DNA of 64,000 nt from Streptomyces venezuelae ATCC 10712 (lineage in GTDB: Bacteria > Actinomycetota > Actinomycetes > Streptomycetales > Streptomycetaceae), in the NCBI RefSeq assembly GCF_008639165.1, contig NZ_CP029197.1, forward strand, positions 4,778,001 through 4,842,000, read 5' to 3'. Of the stretch, positions 23,579-32,520 are shown piece by piece. The notes beneath the pieces were generated by a model. It worked only from the letters and a program-made list of their open reading frames with translations, had not been told where the DNA came from and searched no databases. How positions within the stretch are numbered: the stretch's first letter is position 1; the number at the start of each line of letters is the position of its first letter. The position numbers and the translations under genes are program-made.

Positions 23579-26500
23579 GTGGACGACTACGCGGGAAGGG
23601 TGCTCGCGGACCGCTACCGCCTGCCGTTGCCGCCGGCGGACGCGGACGCGTACGACCTGGCCGAGACGCGCGCCTTCGACACCTACAGCGGGCAGGAGGT
23701 CCTGGTCCGCCAGGTGCCGCTGCCGGAGTTCGTCGACGCCGAGGTACTCGACGGCGACGGCGACGGCGGACCCGCCGGCCCGTACGGCACGGCGGGCCGG
23801 GCGACCCGCCGCCCCGCCGAGCCCGTCGTACGGCGGGCGATCGAGGCGGCCCAGGCGGCCGCGCAGATCCCCGACCACCCCCTCCTCGACCAGGTCTTCG
23901 ACGTCTTCGCGGAGGCCGGTTCGCTGTGGATAGTGAGCGAACGCATCGCGGCGAGGCCGCTGGCCGCGCTCCTCGCCGAGCGGCCCCTCAATCCGTACCG
24001 GGCGGCCGAGATCGGCGCCGACGTCCTCACCGCCCTGCGCGCGCTGCACGCCCACGGCTGGGTGCACCGGAACATCACGGCCCGCACGGTCCTCGTCTGC
24101 GACGACGGCCGGGTGGTCCTCACGGGCCTCGCGGTCGGCGCGGCCGAGGAGGCCCTCTGCGGCTACGCCCCCGTACCGGACCCGGAACGGGACACGCACG
24201 CCCCCGCGTGGGAGACGCCGGAGCAGGAGGAGGACGGCTCCGAGCAGTACGAGTCGGAGGAGTACGGGGCCGAGCAGTACGGCTCTGAGGAGTACGAGGT
24301 CGAGGAGTACGGGGCCGAGGGGTACGCGTCGGACGGTTACGGCTCCGGGGAGTACGCGGCCGAGGAGTACGCGGCCGAGGAGTATGGCTCCGGTCCCTAC
24401 GCGGCGGCGGTCCACGGGGGAGCCGACGGACTCCCCGACGAACTCCCCGGCGAGCTGCTCGAAGAGACGGCCGAGGCGTACGACGCCGAGGAGTACGTCC
24501 CCGAGCGGTACGGCCGCCAGGAGTACGACCCCGAGGAGGCCGAGGGCCAGGAGGCCGAGTCCCCGGCGTACGGCCCCCAGGAATACCAAGCCGAGGAGTA
24601 CGACGCCCAGGAGTACGGCTCCGACGAGGCCGGCGGCTCCTCCCCCTACGAGGACGACGACCCCTCCCCGTACGGCTCCGGGCCCCGCCCCGCCCCCCAC
24701 GGCACCGACTCCGGCCGTTCGGTCACGCCGCCCACCGCCGACGTGCGGGCCGCGCGCGCCGGGGCCATCGCCGCCTACCGGGCCGGGGCGCGGGCCGCCG
24801 CCCGGCTCGGCGAGACCGGGGCGCTCCCCGTGCAGCGCCCCGCACCGGCGGACCCGCCCGAGCCGCCCCCGGCGCCGACCGCGCGGGCGGCGGGCGCGCC
24901 GCAGTGGTGGGCCCAGGTGGCGGAGGACGACGAGGACGACGACGGCGACGACGGCGAGCCGTACGGCGGCGCCCCGCAGGGCGGTCCGCCGCCCCGCGTG
25001 ATGCTGGCCGGCAACTGGAGCGACGGCCCGCACGCCTCACGGGACGGTTCCGTCCCCGCCGGGGGGAGCCCCGTGCTGCCCGGTTCGGGCCGCCCCGCGC
25101 TGCCCGCCGGGTACACGGCCGCGACCCCGGACCCGGCCCGCCTCCCGCTCCAGGCCCCACCCCGCCTTGAGGGGCGGGAACTGGTGGCCGTCACCGCCCG
25201 GGCCGACCGGGGCCCCACCACCCGGCTCGCGGCCGAGCGCGCCCGGCAGACCCGGATCGCGGTGGTCGGCGCCGTCACCGAACGCTGGGCGCCCGAACAG
25301 GCCGGCCCCGTCCACGAGAACTGGCGCCTCGCGCCGCCGATCGGTCCCGCGACCGACCTGTGGGCGCTCGGTGCGCTGCTCTACCGGGCCGTCCAGGGGC
25401 ACGCCCCCTACCCCGAGGACAGCGCGGCCGAACTGGTCCAGCTGGTCTGCGCCGAGCCGCCCGCCTTCGCCGAGGAATGCGGGCCGCTGCGTCCGGTCGT
25501 GGAGTCCCTGCTGCGCCAGGACCCGACCGAGCGGCCCGACTTCGAGGAGCTGCGCGGCTGGCTGCGGTCCCTCGTGCGCTCGGCTCCGGAGCCGGAGGCC
25601 GGCATCGGAGTCGTACCGCTGCCGTCCTTCGACGAGGCCCGGCTGCCGATCGTGCGCAGGCGGGGCGAGCTGGTGCGGCGCCGGCGCGGGGGTGCGGCCG
25701 CGGGGCGGCACCGGCACAAGCGGGGCAAGGAGCCGCGCTCCGTGGCCCGTACGGAGGGCGCGCGCGGGGCCGCCCCCGTACCGGCCGACGTCCGGGACGA
25801 GTTCCTCGACGACTTCCACGAGGAGATCCCGCAGCGCGCGTCCCGGGTTCCCCGGGCTCCGCGCGGTTCGCGCCCCTCGTCGTCCCGCTTCAAGGACCCG
25901 TCCCGCTCCCGGGAATCGCCCCGTTCCCTCGGCCGCACGCTGCTGGTCCTGGTCTTCCTGCTGCTGGGCGGGGCCGTCGCGTACGCCGTCCTCTTCATGC
26001 CCGGCGAGGGGGAGTCGCCCACGAAGCCGCCCACGGAGCCGACCACGAAGTCGTCCACCCCCACGGCCGGTCAGCCCCCGCGTACCACCGCGCCGTCCAC
26101 CGGCCGGCCGTCCGCGACCACGGCCGCGCCCACCGCGCCGCGCACCACCGAGCCCGGGGCGGACCCCTCGGGCCCCGCGCTCGCGGCCGGGTACACCGCG
26201 CGCCAGGACCCCGAGGGGTTCCGGATCGGGGTGCCGAACGGCTGGCGGCGCAGCCCGATCAACGACTCCGGGCAAGTCCGCTACACCGGCGGTGACTTCA
26301 CGATGATCGTCGTGCCCGGCCGGGACAGCGTCCAGGACAACGGCTCGGACCCGCTGGAGTACCAGAACTCCAGGGAGCGCGAGCTGGAGCCGTGGCGGGC
26401 GTCGAGCTGGTCGGGGGCGGAGAAGACGCGCCGGGTCGACATCGGCACGACGGCGACCGCCACGGGCAGTTACTGGTGGCTGGACGGCACCGGCCGCGAG

Positions 26501-26635
26501 GTGTTCGTCCGCAACCTCGCCCTGATCGGCGGCGGCAGGTACCACATCGTGCAGGTCATCGGCCCGTACGGCGAGCGGGACAAGGTCTCGGAGATCTACG
26601 AGGAGGCCACCAGGGCGTTCCGTCCGGGGCGCTGA
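23579..26635 (+). CDS. Membrane-anchored Ser/Thr pseudokinase with split kinase domain, kinase 2 of 3
   Basis: 1018 aa from GTG 23579 (GGGGAGG just upstream; DDYAGRVLADRYRLPLPP begins the kinase fold). The active site has decayed: the ATP-binding Lys is Arg44 (VLVRQV), HRD is HRN (Asn165), and DFG is GLA (183-185), so it cannot be a normal kinase. Residues ~220-350 are an Asp/Glu/Tyr-rich insertion of EEYG-like repeats. The C-lobe resumes at ~570-680 (IGPATDLWALGALLYRAVQG), followed by a basic stretch, one membrane helix (~785-807) and an extracytoplasmic domain of the type seen in kinases 1 and 3. It is probably a scaffold or regulator of the flanking kinases (inferred). Confidence 0.88.
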   Translation: MDDYAGRVLADRYRLPLPPADADAYDLAETRAFDTYSGQEVLVRQVPLPEFVDAEVLDGDGDGGPAGPYGTAGRATRRPAEPVVRRAIEAAQAAAQIPDHPLLDQVFDVFAEAGSLWIVSERIAARPLAALLAERPLNPYRAAEIGADVLTALRALHAHGWVHRNITARTVLVCDDGRVVLTGLAVGAAEEALCGYAPVPDPERDTHAPAWETPEQEEDGSEQYESEEYGAEQYGSEEYEVEEYGAEGYASDGYGSGEYAAEEYAAEEYGSGPYAAAVHGGADGLPDELPGELLEETAEAYDAEEYVPERYGRQEYDPEEAEGQEAESPAYGPQEYQAEEYDAQEYGSDEAGGSSPYEDDDPSPYGSGPRPAPHGTDSGRSVTPPTADVRAARAGAIAAYRAGARAAARLGETGALPVQRPAPADPPEPPPAPTARAAGAPQWWAQVAEDDEDDDGDDGEPYGGAPQGGPPPRVMLAGNWSDGPHASRDGSVPAGGSPVLPGSGRPALPAGYTAATPDPARLPLQAPPRLEGRELVAVTARADRGPTTRLAAERARQTRIAVVGAVTERWAPEQAGPVHENWRLAPPIGPATDLWALGALLYRAVQGHAPYPEDSAAELVQLVCAEPPAFAEECGPLRPVVESLLRQDPTERPDFEELRGWLRSLVRSAPEPEAGIGVVPLPSFDEARLPIVRRRGELVRRRRGGAAAGRHRHKRGKEPRSVARTEGARGAAPVPADVRDEFLDDFHEEIPQRASRVPRAPRGSRPSSSRFKDPSRSRESPRSLGRTLLVLVFLLLGGAVAYAVLFMPGEGESPTKPPTEPTTKSSTPTAGQPPRTTAPSTGRPSATTAAPTAPRTTEPGADPSGPALAAGYTARQDPEGFRIGVPNGWRRSPINDSGQVRYTGGDFTMIVVPGRDSVQDNGSDPLEYQNSRERELEPWRASSWSGAEKTRRVDIGTTATATGSYWWLDGTGREVFVRNLALIGGGRYHIVQVIGPYGERDKVSEIYEEATRAFRPGR

Positions 26636-26771
26636 ACGGTGAGCGGTTCGTACGGAGCGACCGGAATGCCCACCGGCCCCCGGTCACAGTGCTGTTCCTA
26701 TGACCGCCCCGAGGTTCCGTCGCCCGCACCCCCCTCCGTAACCTGTCATCCGAAGGAACGGGCGGGGGCAA

Positions 26772-28577
26772 GTGGAACATTCTCAGAGCACAGGCGAGGG
26801 GCTGTTGCTGGCCGGTCGCTACCGGCTGGGCGAGTCCATCGGACGCGGCGGCATGGGCAAGGTCTGGCGCGCCCACGACGAGGTGCTGCACCGCGTGGTG
26901 GCGGTGAAGGAGTTGACGGCGGGCCGGTTCGTGGCCGAGGCCGACCGGCTCGTGCTGCACGCCCGGACCCAGAAGGAGGCGCGGGCCGCCGCGCGGATCA
27001 CCCACCCGGGCGTGGTGACCGTCCACGACGTCCTGGAGCACGACGACCGGCCGTGGATCGTGATGCAGTACGTCGACGGGCCCTCGCTCGCCGACGCCGC
27101 CAAGGAGCAGGGCACGATCGACCCCCACGAGGCGGCCAGGATCGGGCTGCACGTCCTCGGCGCGCTGCGGGCCGCGCACGCCGCCGGGGTGCTGCACCGG
27201 GACGTCAAGCCGGGCAACGTCCTGCTCGCGCGGGACGGACGCGTCCTGATCACCGACTTCGGCATCGCCGCGATCGAGGGTGACGCGACGATCACCCGGA
27301 CCGGCGAACTCGTCGGGTCCATCGACTATCTGGCGCCGGAGCGGGTGCGGGGCGGCGACCCGGGTCCGGCCTCCGACCTCTGGTCGCTCGGCGCCACCCT
27401 GTACACGGCGGTGGAGGGCACGTCGCCGTTCCGCCGCACCTCCCCGATCAGCACCATGCAGGCCGTGGTCGCCGAGGAGCCGCCGTACCCGGAGAAGGCG
27501 GGGCCGCTGGCCCCCGTCATCGTGGCGCTGCTGCGCAAGGACCCGGACCAGCGGCCGCGGGCCGACGAGGCCGGGCGCATGCTGCTCGACGCGATGGAGG
27601 GGCGTACGCCCGATGCGGCGCAGGCGTACGTGCCGACGCAGCGGGTGGCGAAGGAGGACCTGGATCCGGCGGGGGACACGCCGATCCAGGGCCATGACCT
27701 CCTCACGCTGGGCGAGGAGGCCGACGGCCCGGGTCCGACGGGCACGTCCCGGGCCACCGCCCCCTCCGGCACCGCGCAGTGGCCCCACCCGGCCCAGGGT
27801 TCCCAGTCGACCCAGGGCTCCCGTTCGGCTCAGGGTTCCCACAGAGCTCAGGGCTCCCGTTCTGCCCAGGGTTCCGCGCAGGCCGGGGCGTCCCAGGGGC
27901 AGTCCTCCCCGCCCACCGTCGTACCGCCGGCCGTCGTCACCCCGGCCGGGGGCGGCCGGGGCCGCTGGCGCACCGCCGTCCTGGCGGCCGTGCTCGCCGG
28001 ACTCGTCGCGGGCGGCGCCGTCTTCGCCGCCATGAACTACGCGGGCGGCGGCAAGGGGGACGGCGGACGGACCACCGCGACCGGCTCCACGCCCGCCCCC
28101 ACCACGCAGGCCGCCAAGGACGGGCTCCCGGCGGGCTGGCAGCGGGTCGTCGACCGCGAGGGCTTCAGCCTGGCCGTACCGAAGGGCTGGAAGCGGCAGA
28201 CGGAGGGCGACAACATCGACTACACCCCGGACAACGGCAACCACCGCATCCGGATCAGCGTCGACCCCGCCCCCGACTTCGAGAACCCGTACATGCACGC
28301 GCTCGACCTGGAGCGGATCGTCGCGAAGCGGATGGACTACACCCGGGTCAAGCTCGGCCAGACCACCTACCGCGACCAGGTCCGCTCCAGCCTCTGGGAG
28401 TTCACCTGGATGGAGAAGCGCGACTTCCCCGGGCCGCGGCACGCGATCGACCTCATGTACTACGCCGACGACGGCACGGAGTACGCGATCTACATGTCGT
28501 CTCCGGAGGGGAGCTGGGAGACCACCCGGGAACAGTTCGACATCGTCCTCCAGCACTGGCGGGCCCCGGGCGACTGA
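26772..28577 (+). CDS. Membrane-anchored Ser/Thr protein kinase, kinase 3 of 3
   Basis: 601 aa from GTG 26772. The kinase domain (~14-275) is complete: GRGGMGKVW, Lys46 in VAVKEL, Asp144 in HRDVKPGN, DFG 162-164, TRTGELVGSIDYLAPE. A Gln-Gly-Ser repeat linker (QGSRSAQGSHRAQGSRSAQ, ~342-372) leads to one membrane helix (~400-422, TAVLAAVLAGLVAGGAVFAAM). The extracytoplasmic domain (~455-601) opens LPAGWQRVVDREGFSLAVPKGWKR, clearly related to the ends of kinases 1 and 2. Targets are unknown. The stop codon lies inside the first unit of a 13-bp repeat. Confidence 0.94.
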   Translation: MEHSQSTGEGLLLAGRYRLGESIGRGGMGKVWRAHDEVLHRVVAVKELTAGRFVAEADRLVLHARTQKEARAAARITHPGVVTVHDVLEHDDRPWIVMQYVDGPSLADAAKEQGTIDPHEAARIGLHVLGALRAAHAAGVLHRDVKPGNVLLARDGRVLITDFGIAAIEGDATITRTGELVGSIDYLAPERVRGGDPGPASDLWSLGATLYTAVEGTSPFRRTSPISTMQAVVAEEPPYPEKAGPLAPVIVALLRKDPDQRPRADEAGRMLLDAMEGRTPDAAQAYVPTQRVAKEDLDPAGDTPIQGHDLLTLGEEADGPGPTGTSRATAPSGTAQWPHPAQGSQSTQGSRSAQGSHRAQGSRSAQGSAQAGASQGQSSPPTVVPPAVVTPAGGGRGRWRTAVLAAVLAGLVAGGAVFAAMNYAGGGKGDGGRTTATGSTPAPTTQAAKDGLPAGWQRVVDREGFSLAVPKGWKRQTEGDNIDYTPDNGNHRIRISVDPAPDFENPYMHALDLERIVAKRMDYTRVKLGQTTYRDQVRSSLWEFTWMEKRDFPGPRHAIDLMYYADDGTEYAIYMSSPEGSWETTREQFDIVLQHWRAPGD

Positions 28578-28637
28578 ACGGGGCCACCGAACCGGGCGAC
28601 CGAACGGGGCGACCGAACCGGCCGACCGAACCGGGCG
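28573..28637 (+). repeat. Five 13-bp tandem repeats over the kinase 3 stop codon
   Basis: Units ACTGAACGGGGCC, ACCGAACCGGGCG, ACCGAACGGGGCG, ACCGAACCGGCCG, ACCGAACCGGGCG, contiguous. The first contains the TGA stop. A 13-bp unit is not a multiple of three, so the array is noncoding beyond the stop. A near-palindrome centred on TGATCA follows at 28669-28689. Confidence 0.9.
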
Positions 28638-28782
28638 AGAATCTCCGAGCAGGGCCTCTCGTGGGTCGTAAGCCCCTGATCAGGCCTTATGTGCCAGTGA
28701 TCGCTGGCGCGATGTGCGCACCCGGTGAAAACGCATTACCGACGGGTACCCAAAGGGCGGAACGCCGCCTACGCTCGCCCTC

Positions 28783-30429
28783 ATGACGGACTCGCAGGCC
28801 CCCGCCGCCCCCTCGGTTCCCGACGCCCCCGCCGTGCCCGCCGAGGCGACCAACCCGGTCGCCCCCGTGCCCGCCGGTGTGCGCACCGCCGCCGACGTCG
28901 TGACGCCCGAGGTGGTCGCCCGGCTCACCCGCGGCGTCATCGGCTCCGGCCGGACCGCCAACCACACCCCGTTCACCGGGGCGAAGCTGGCGGACCTGCC
29001 CGAGTCCACCCCCGAGGACGTCGCCGAGGCCTTCACCCGCGCGCGCGGCGCCCAGGCCGCCTGGGCCGCCACCCCGGTCAAGGCCCGCGCCGCCGTCCTC
29101 CTGCGCTTCCACGACCTCGTCCTCCAGCGCCAGTCCGAGGTCCTCGACCTCATCCAGCTGGAGACCGGCAAGGCGCGGCTGCACGCCCACGAGGAGGTGC
29201 AGGCGGTCGCCGTCGCCGCCCGCCACTACGGCCGCAAGGCCCCCGCGTACCTCAAGCCCCGCCACCACACCGGCGTGGTCCCGACCCTCACCAAGGTCAC
29301 CGAGCTGCGCCAGCCGCGCGGGGTCGTCGGCCAGATCGCGCCCTGGAACTACCCGCTCGAGCTCTCCGTCGGCGACGCGCTCCCCGCCTTCGTCTCGGGC
29401 AACGCCGTCGTCATGAAGCCCGACACGGAGACCGCGCTCACCGCGCTGTGGGCCCGTGACCTGCTCATCGAGGCCGGACTGCCCGCCGAGGTCTTCCAGG
29501 TCGTCCTCGGCGAAGGCCCGGTCGTCGGCCCCGAGGTCGTCAAGCACGCCGACTACGTGTCGTTCACCGGCTCCACCCGCACCGGCCGCGAGGTCGCCCA
29601 GGGCGCCGCCGCCCGGCTCGTCGGCGTCTCCCTCGAACTCGGCGGCAAGAACGCGATGCTCGTCCTGAAGGACGCCGACATCGAGAAGGCCGCCGCCGGA
29701 GCCGTCCGCGCCTGCTTCTCCTCCGCCGGCCAGCTCTGCATCTCCATCGAGCGGCTCTACGTGCACGAGTCGGTCGCCGAGGACTTCCTCGCCCGCTTCG
29801 CCGCCCGGACCAAGGCCATGCGGCTCGGCAGCGCCCTCGCGTACGGCGCGGACATGGGCTCCCTCGTCGGCGAGCGCCAGCTGGAGACGGTCAGCCGGCA
29901 CGTCGAGGAGGCCGTCGCCAAGGGCGCCACGCTCGTCGCCGGCGGCGTCGCGCGGCCCGACATCGGCCCGCTGTTCTACGAGCCGACCATCCTCGACGGC
30001 GTCGAGGCCCCGATGGCGGTCTGCGGCGAGGAGACCTTCGGCCCGGTCGTCTCGATCTACCGCTTCCGCGACGAGGACGAGGTCGTCGACCTCGCCAACG
30101 CCACCCCGTACGGCCTGAACTCCTCCGTCTGGACGAAGGACTCGCGTCGCGGCCACGCCGTCGCGGCCCGGCTGCGCACCGGCACCGTCAACATCAACGA
30201 GGGGTACGCCCCCGCCTACGGCAGCGTGCAGTCCCCGATGGGCGGCATGAAGGACTCCGGCCTCGGCCGGCGCCACGGCTCCGAGGGCATCCTCAAGTAC
30301 ACCGAGGCCCAGACCGTCGCCCAGCAGCGGCTGATGCCGCTCGCGCCGTCCTTCGGGATGGACGACGAGAAGTACGCCGCGTTCATGAGCGTGTCCCTGA
30401 AGGCGATGAAGGCCCTGCGCCTGCGCTGA
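28783..30429 (+). CDS. NAD(P)-dependent aldehyde dehydrogenase (succinate-semialdehyde dehydrogenase type)
   Basis: 548 aa, longer than the usual ~480 because of an Ala/Pro/Val-rich N-terminus (~1-50). ALDH signatures: PWNYPLELSVGDALPAFVSGNAVVMKPDTETALTAL, general base Glu285 in LELGGKNAMLVL, nucleophile Cys319 in FSSAGQLCISIERLYV, and EETFGPVVSIYRF. The overall pattern resembles actinobacterial succinic semialdehyde dehydrogenases (GabD2), but the substrate is not proven by sequence. No SD precedes ATG 28783, and TACGCT at 28769-28774 is a plausible -10, so the mRNA may be leaderless. It is followed after 38 bases by the GMC oxidoreductase, probably in one operon. Confidence 0.92.
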   Translation: MTDSQAPAAPSVPDAPAVPAEATNPVAPVPAGVRTAADVVTPEVVARLTRGVIGSGRTANHTPFTGAKLADLPESTPEDVAEAFTRARGAQAAWAATPVKARAAVLLRFHDLVLQRQSEVLDLIQLETGKARLHAHEEVQAVAVAARHYGRKAPAYLKPRHHTGVVPTLTKVTELRQPRGVVGQIAPWNYPLELSVGDALPAFVSGNAVVMKPDTETALTALWARDLLIEAGLPAEVFQVVLGEGPVVGPEVVKHADYVSFTGSTRTGREVAQGAAARLVGVSLELGGKNAMLVLKDADIEKAAAGAVRACFSSAGQLCISIERLYVHESVAEDFLARFAARTKAMRLGSALAYGADMGSLVGERQLETVSRHVEEAVAKGATLVAGGVARPDIGPLFYEPTILDGVEAPMAVCGEETFGPVVSIYRFRDEDEVVDLANATPYGLNSSVWTKDSRRGHAVAARLRTGTVNINEGYAPAYGSVQSPMGGMKDSGLGRRHGSEGILKYTEAQTVAQQRLMPLAPSFGMDDEKYAAFMSVSLKAMKALRLR

Positions 30430-30467
30430 GTCCTTTCCGTTCCACACCTTTGCGTACGAGGAGAGCC

Positions 30468-32300
30468 ATGACCGCGGTACCCCCTACCCAAAATCAGGAG
30501 CCGGCGGACGACGCGTACGACTACGACGTCCTCGTCGTGGGCTCCGGCTTCGGCGGTTCGGTCACCGCCCTCCGCCTCACCGAGAAGGGCTACCGGGTCG
30601 GTGTCCTGGAGGCCGGGCGGCGCTTCACCCCCGAGACCCTGCCGAAGAACTCCTGGGACCTGAAGAACTTCCTGTGGGCCCCCGCCCTCGGCCTGTACGG
30701 CCTCCAGCGCATCCATCTGCTCGGCAACGTCATGGTGCTCGCGGGCGCCGGAGTCGGCGGCGGCTCCCTCAACTACGCCAACACCCTGTACGTACCGCCC
30801 AAGCCCTTCTTCGACGACCCGCAGTGGAAGGACATCACCGACTGGCAGGAGGAGCTGCGGCCGTACTACGACCAGGCCCAGCGGATGCTCGGCGTCCGGC
30901 TCAACCCGACGACGACCCCCTCCGACGTGCACCTCAAGGCCGCCGCCCAGGCCATGGGGATCGGCGACACCTTCCACATGGCCCCCGTCGGCGTCTTCTT
31001 CGGGGACGGCCTCGACGCCGACGGCGGGGACGGAGCCGGTACGAAGGTGAAGCCCGGCACCGAGGTCGCCGACCCGTACTTCGGCGGCGCGGGCCCGTCC
31101 CGGCGCGCCTGCACCGAGTGCGGCGAGTGCATGACCGGCTGCCGTCACGGCGCCAAGAACACCCTCAACGAGAACTACCTCCACCTCGCCGAGAAGGCGG
31201 GCGCCACCGTCCACCCCATGACCACGGTCGTCACCGTCACCGAGGACTCGCGGGGCGGCTTCGCGGTGAAGACCCTCCCCACCGACCAGCGGCGCAAGGG
31301 CAAGGGGCGCACCTTCACCGCCCGCCGGGTGGTGATCGCGGCCGGCACGTACGGCACCCAGACCCTGCTGCACCGGATGAAGGACAGCGGCCTGCTGCCC
31401 CGGATCTCGCGGCGGCTCGGCGAGCTCACCCGGACCAACTCCGAGGGCCTGGTCGGCGCGCAGACCACCGACCGCCGCTACCGCAAGCGGCACGGCAAGG
31501 ACCGGGTCGACTTCACCAAGGGCGTCGCGATCACCTCCTCGGTCCACCCCGACGCCAACACCCACATCGAACCCGTGCGGTACGGCAAGGGCTCCAACTC
31601 GATGGGCGGCATGACCGTCCTCCAGGTGCCCTACGGGGCCCACCGGGTGCGCAACTGGCTGCTCAACCTCGTCAAGCACCCCACGCTGGCCGCCCGCTCC
31701 CTCTCCAACTGGCGCTGGTCGGAGCGGACCATCATCGGCCTGGTCATGCAGTCCCTCGACAACTCCCTGACGACCTACCGCAAGCCCGGCGGCCTCGGAA
31801 AGGGCCTGCTCACGGCCCGCCAGGGGCACGGCGCGCCGAACCCGGTCCAGATCCCCGAGGCCACCCGCGCCGCCACGCTCCTCGCCGAGGAGATCAACGG
31901 CTTCGCCGGCTCCAACATCGGCGAGCTGATGGGCACCCCGCTGACCGCCCACTTCCTGGGCGGCTGCCCGATCGGCGCCGACGCCGAGTCCGGCGTCATC
32001 GACCCGTACCACCGGCTCTACGGGCACCCGGGGATCTCCGTCGTCGACGGCGCGGCCGTCTCCGCGAACCTGGGCGTGAACCCGTCCCTGACGATCACCG
32101 CGCAGGCGGAGCGGGCGATGTCGTTCTGGCCCAACAAGGGCGAGGAGGACATCAGGCCCCGGCAGGGCGAGGCGTACGTACGGCTGTCGGCGGTCGAGCC
32201 CAAGTCCCCGGCCGTCCCGGCGGAGGCCTTCGGCGCCCTGCGGCTGCCGTTCCTGGGGATTCCGGCGGTTCCGCCGAAGACGCTCCGAGACGGCTCCTGA
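30468..32300 (+). CDS. GMC-family flavoprotein oxidoreductase (cholesterol oxidase/ChoD-like) with Cys4 motif
   Basis: 610 aa FAD oxidoreductase. ADP-binding motif YDVLVVGSGFGGSVTALRLTEKG, flavin loop VLAGAGVGGGSLNYANTL, and the C-terminal GMC segment HFLGGCPIGADAESGVIDPYHRLYGHPGISVVDGAAVSANLGVNPSLTITAQAERAM. A Cys cluster Cys215-x2-Cys218-x2-Cys221-x3-Cys225 (CTECGECMTGCRHGAKNT) resembles a 4Fe-4S ferredoxin motif and is shared, as I recall, with mycobacterial ChoD-like proteins. ATG 30468 has GAGGAG just upstream; an in-frame earlier start lacks it. No signal peptide is apparent, so it acts inside the cell. A sterol or other alcohol substrate is possible, none is established. Confidence 0.9.
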   Translation: MTAVPPTQNQEPADDAYDYDVLVVGSGFGGSVTALRLTEKGYRVGVLEAGRRFTPETLPKNSWDLKNFLWAPALGLYGLQRIHLLGNVMVLAGAGVGGGSLNYANTLYVPPKPFFDDPQWKDITDWQEELRPYYDQAQRMLGVRLNPTTTPSDVHLKAAAQAMGIGDTFHMAPVGVFFGDGLDADGGDGAGTKVKPGTEVADPYFGGAGPSRRACTECGECMTGCRHGAKNTLNENYLHLAEKAGATVHPMTTVVTVTEDSRGGFAVKTLPTDQRRKGKGRTFTARRVVIAAGTYGTQTLLHRMKDSGLLPRISRRLGELTRTNSEGLVGAQTTDRRYRKRHGKDRVDFTKGVAITSSVHPDANTHIEPVRYGKGSNSMGGMTVLQVPYGAHRVRNWLLNLVKHPTLAARSLSNWRWSERTIIGLVMQSLDNSLTTYRKPGGLGKGLLTARQGHGAPNPVQIPEATRAATLLAEEINGFAGSNIGELMGTPLTAHFLGGCPIGADAESGVIDPYHRLYGHPGISVVDGAAVSANLGVNPSLTITAQAERAMSFWPNKGEEDIRPRQGEAYVRLSAVEPKSPAVPAEAFGALRLPFLGIPAVPPKTLRDGS

Positions 32301-32309
32301 GACAGGTAA

Positions 32310-32343
32310 GGGGCGCTGCACCCCCCTCCGAGTGCAGCGCCCC
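32310..32343 (+). terminator. Terminator after the GMC oxidoreductase gene
   Basis: 12-bp perfect stem GGGGCGCTGCAC (32310-32321) with 32332-32343 around a 10-base loop, starting 10 bases after the stop codon. Confidence 0.8.
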
Positions 32344-32416
32344 CACCAGCTTCGGTGTTGCTGCATAGATGACCCGCGACCGGCGGAGATGGTTGTAGCG
32401 GTTGCACGGGATCTTC

Positions 32417-32434
32417 ATGTGACGCGCGTCACAT
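32417..32434. promoter_or_regulatory. Perfect CRP-type palindrome
   Basis: ATGTGACGCGCGTCACAT, an 18-bp perfect palindrome with the CRP/FNR-family core TGTGA-N6-TCACA. It lies downstream of the GMC oxidoreductase and far from any annotated start, so its target is unclear. Confidence 0.6.
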
Positions 32435-32476
32435 CGAAGAGGGCGGGCGCGGGGGAGGCGCGGCGGCGGGCACGGA

Positions 32477-32520
32477 CGAGGGCCCCGTGCCGCGATTCCG
32501 GTCGCGGCACGGGGCCCTCG
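32477..32520. terminator. 19-bp perfect hairpin
   Basis: Arms 32477-32495 and 32502-32520 pair perfectly around a 6-base loop. It may terminate an unannotated transcript from the left or late readthrough from either side. Confidence 0.7.
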
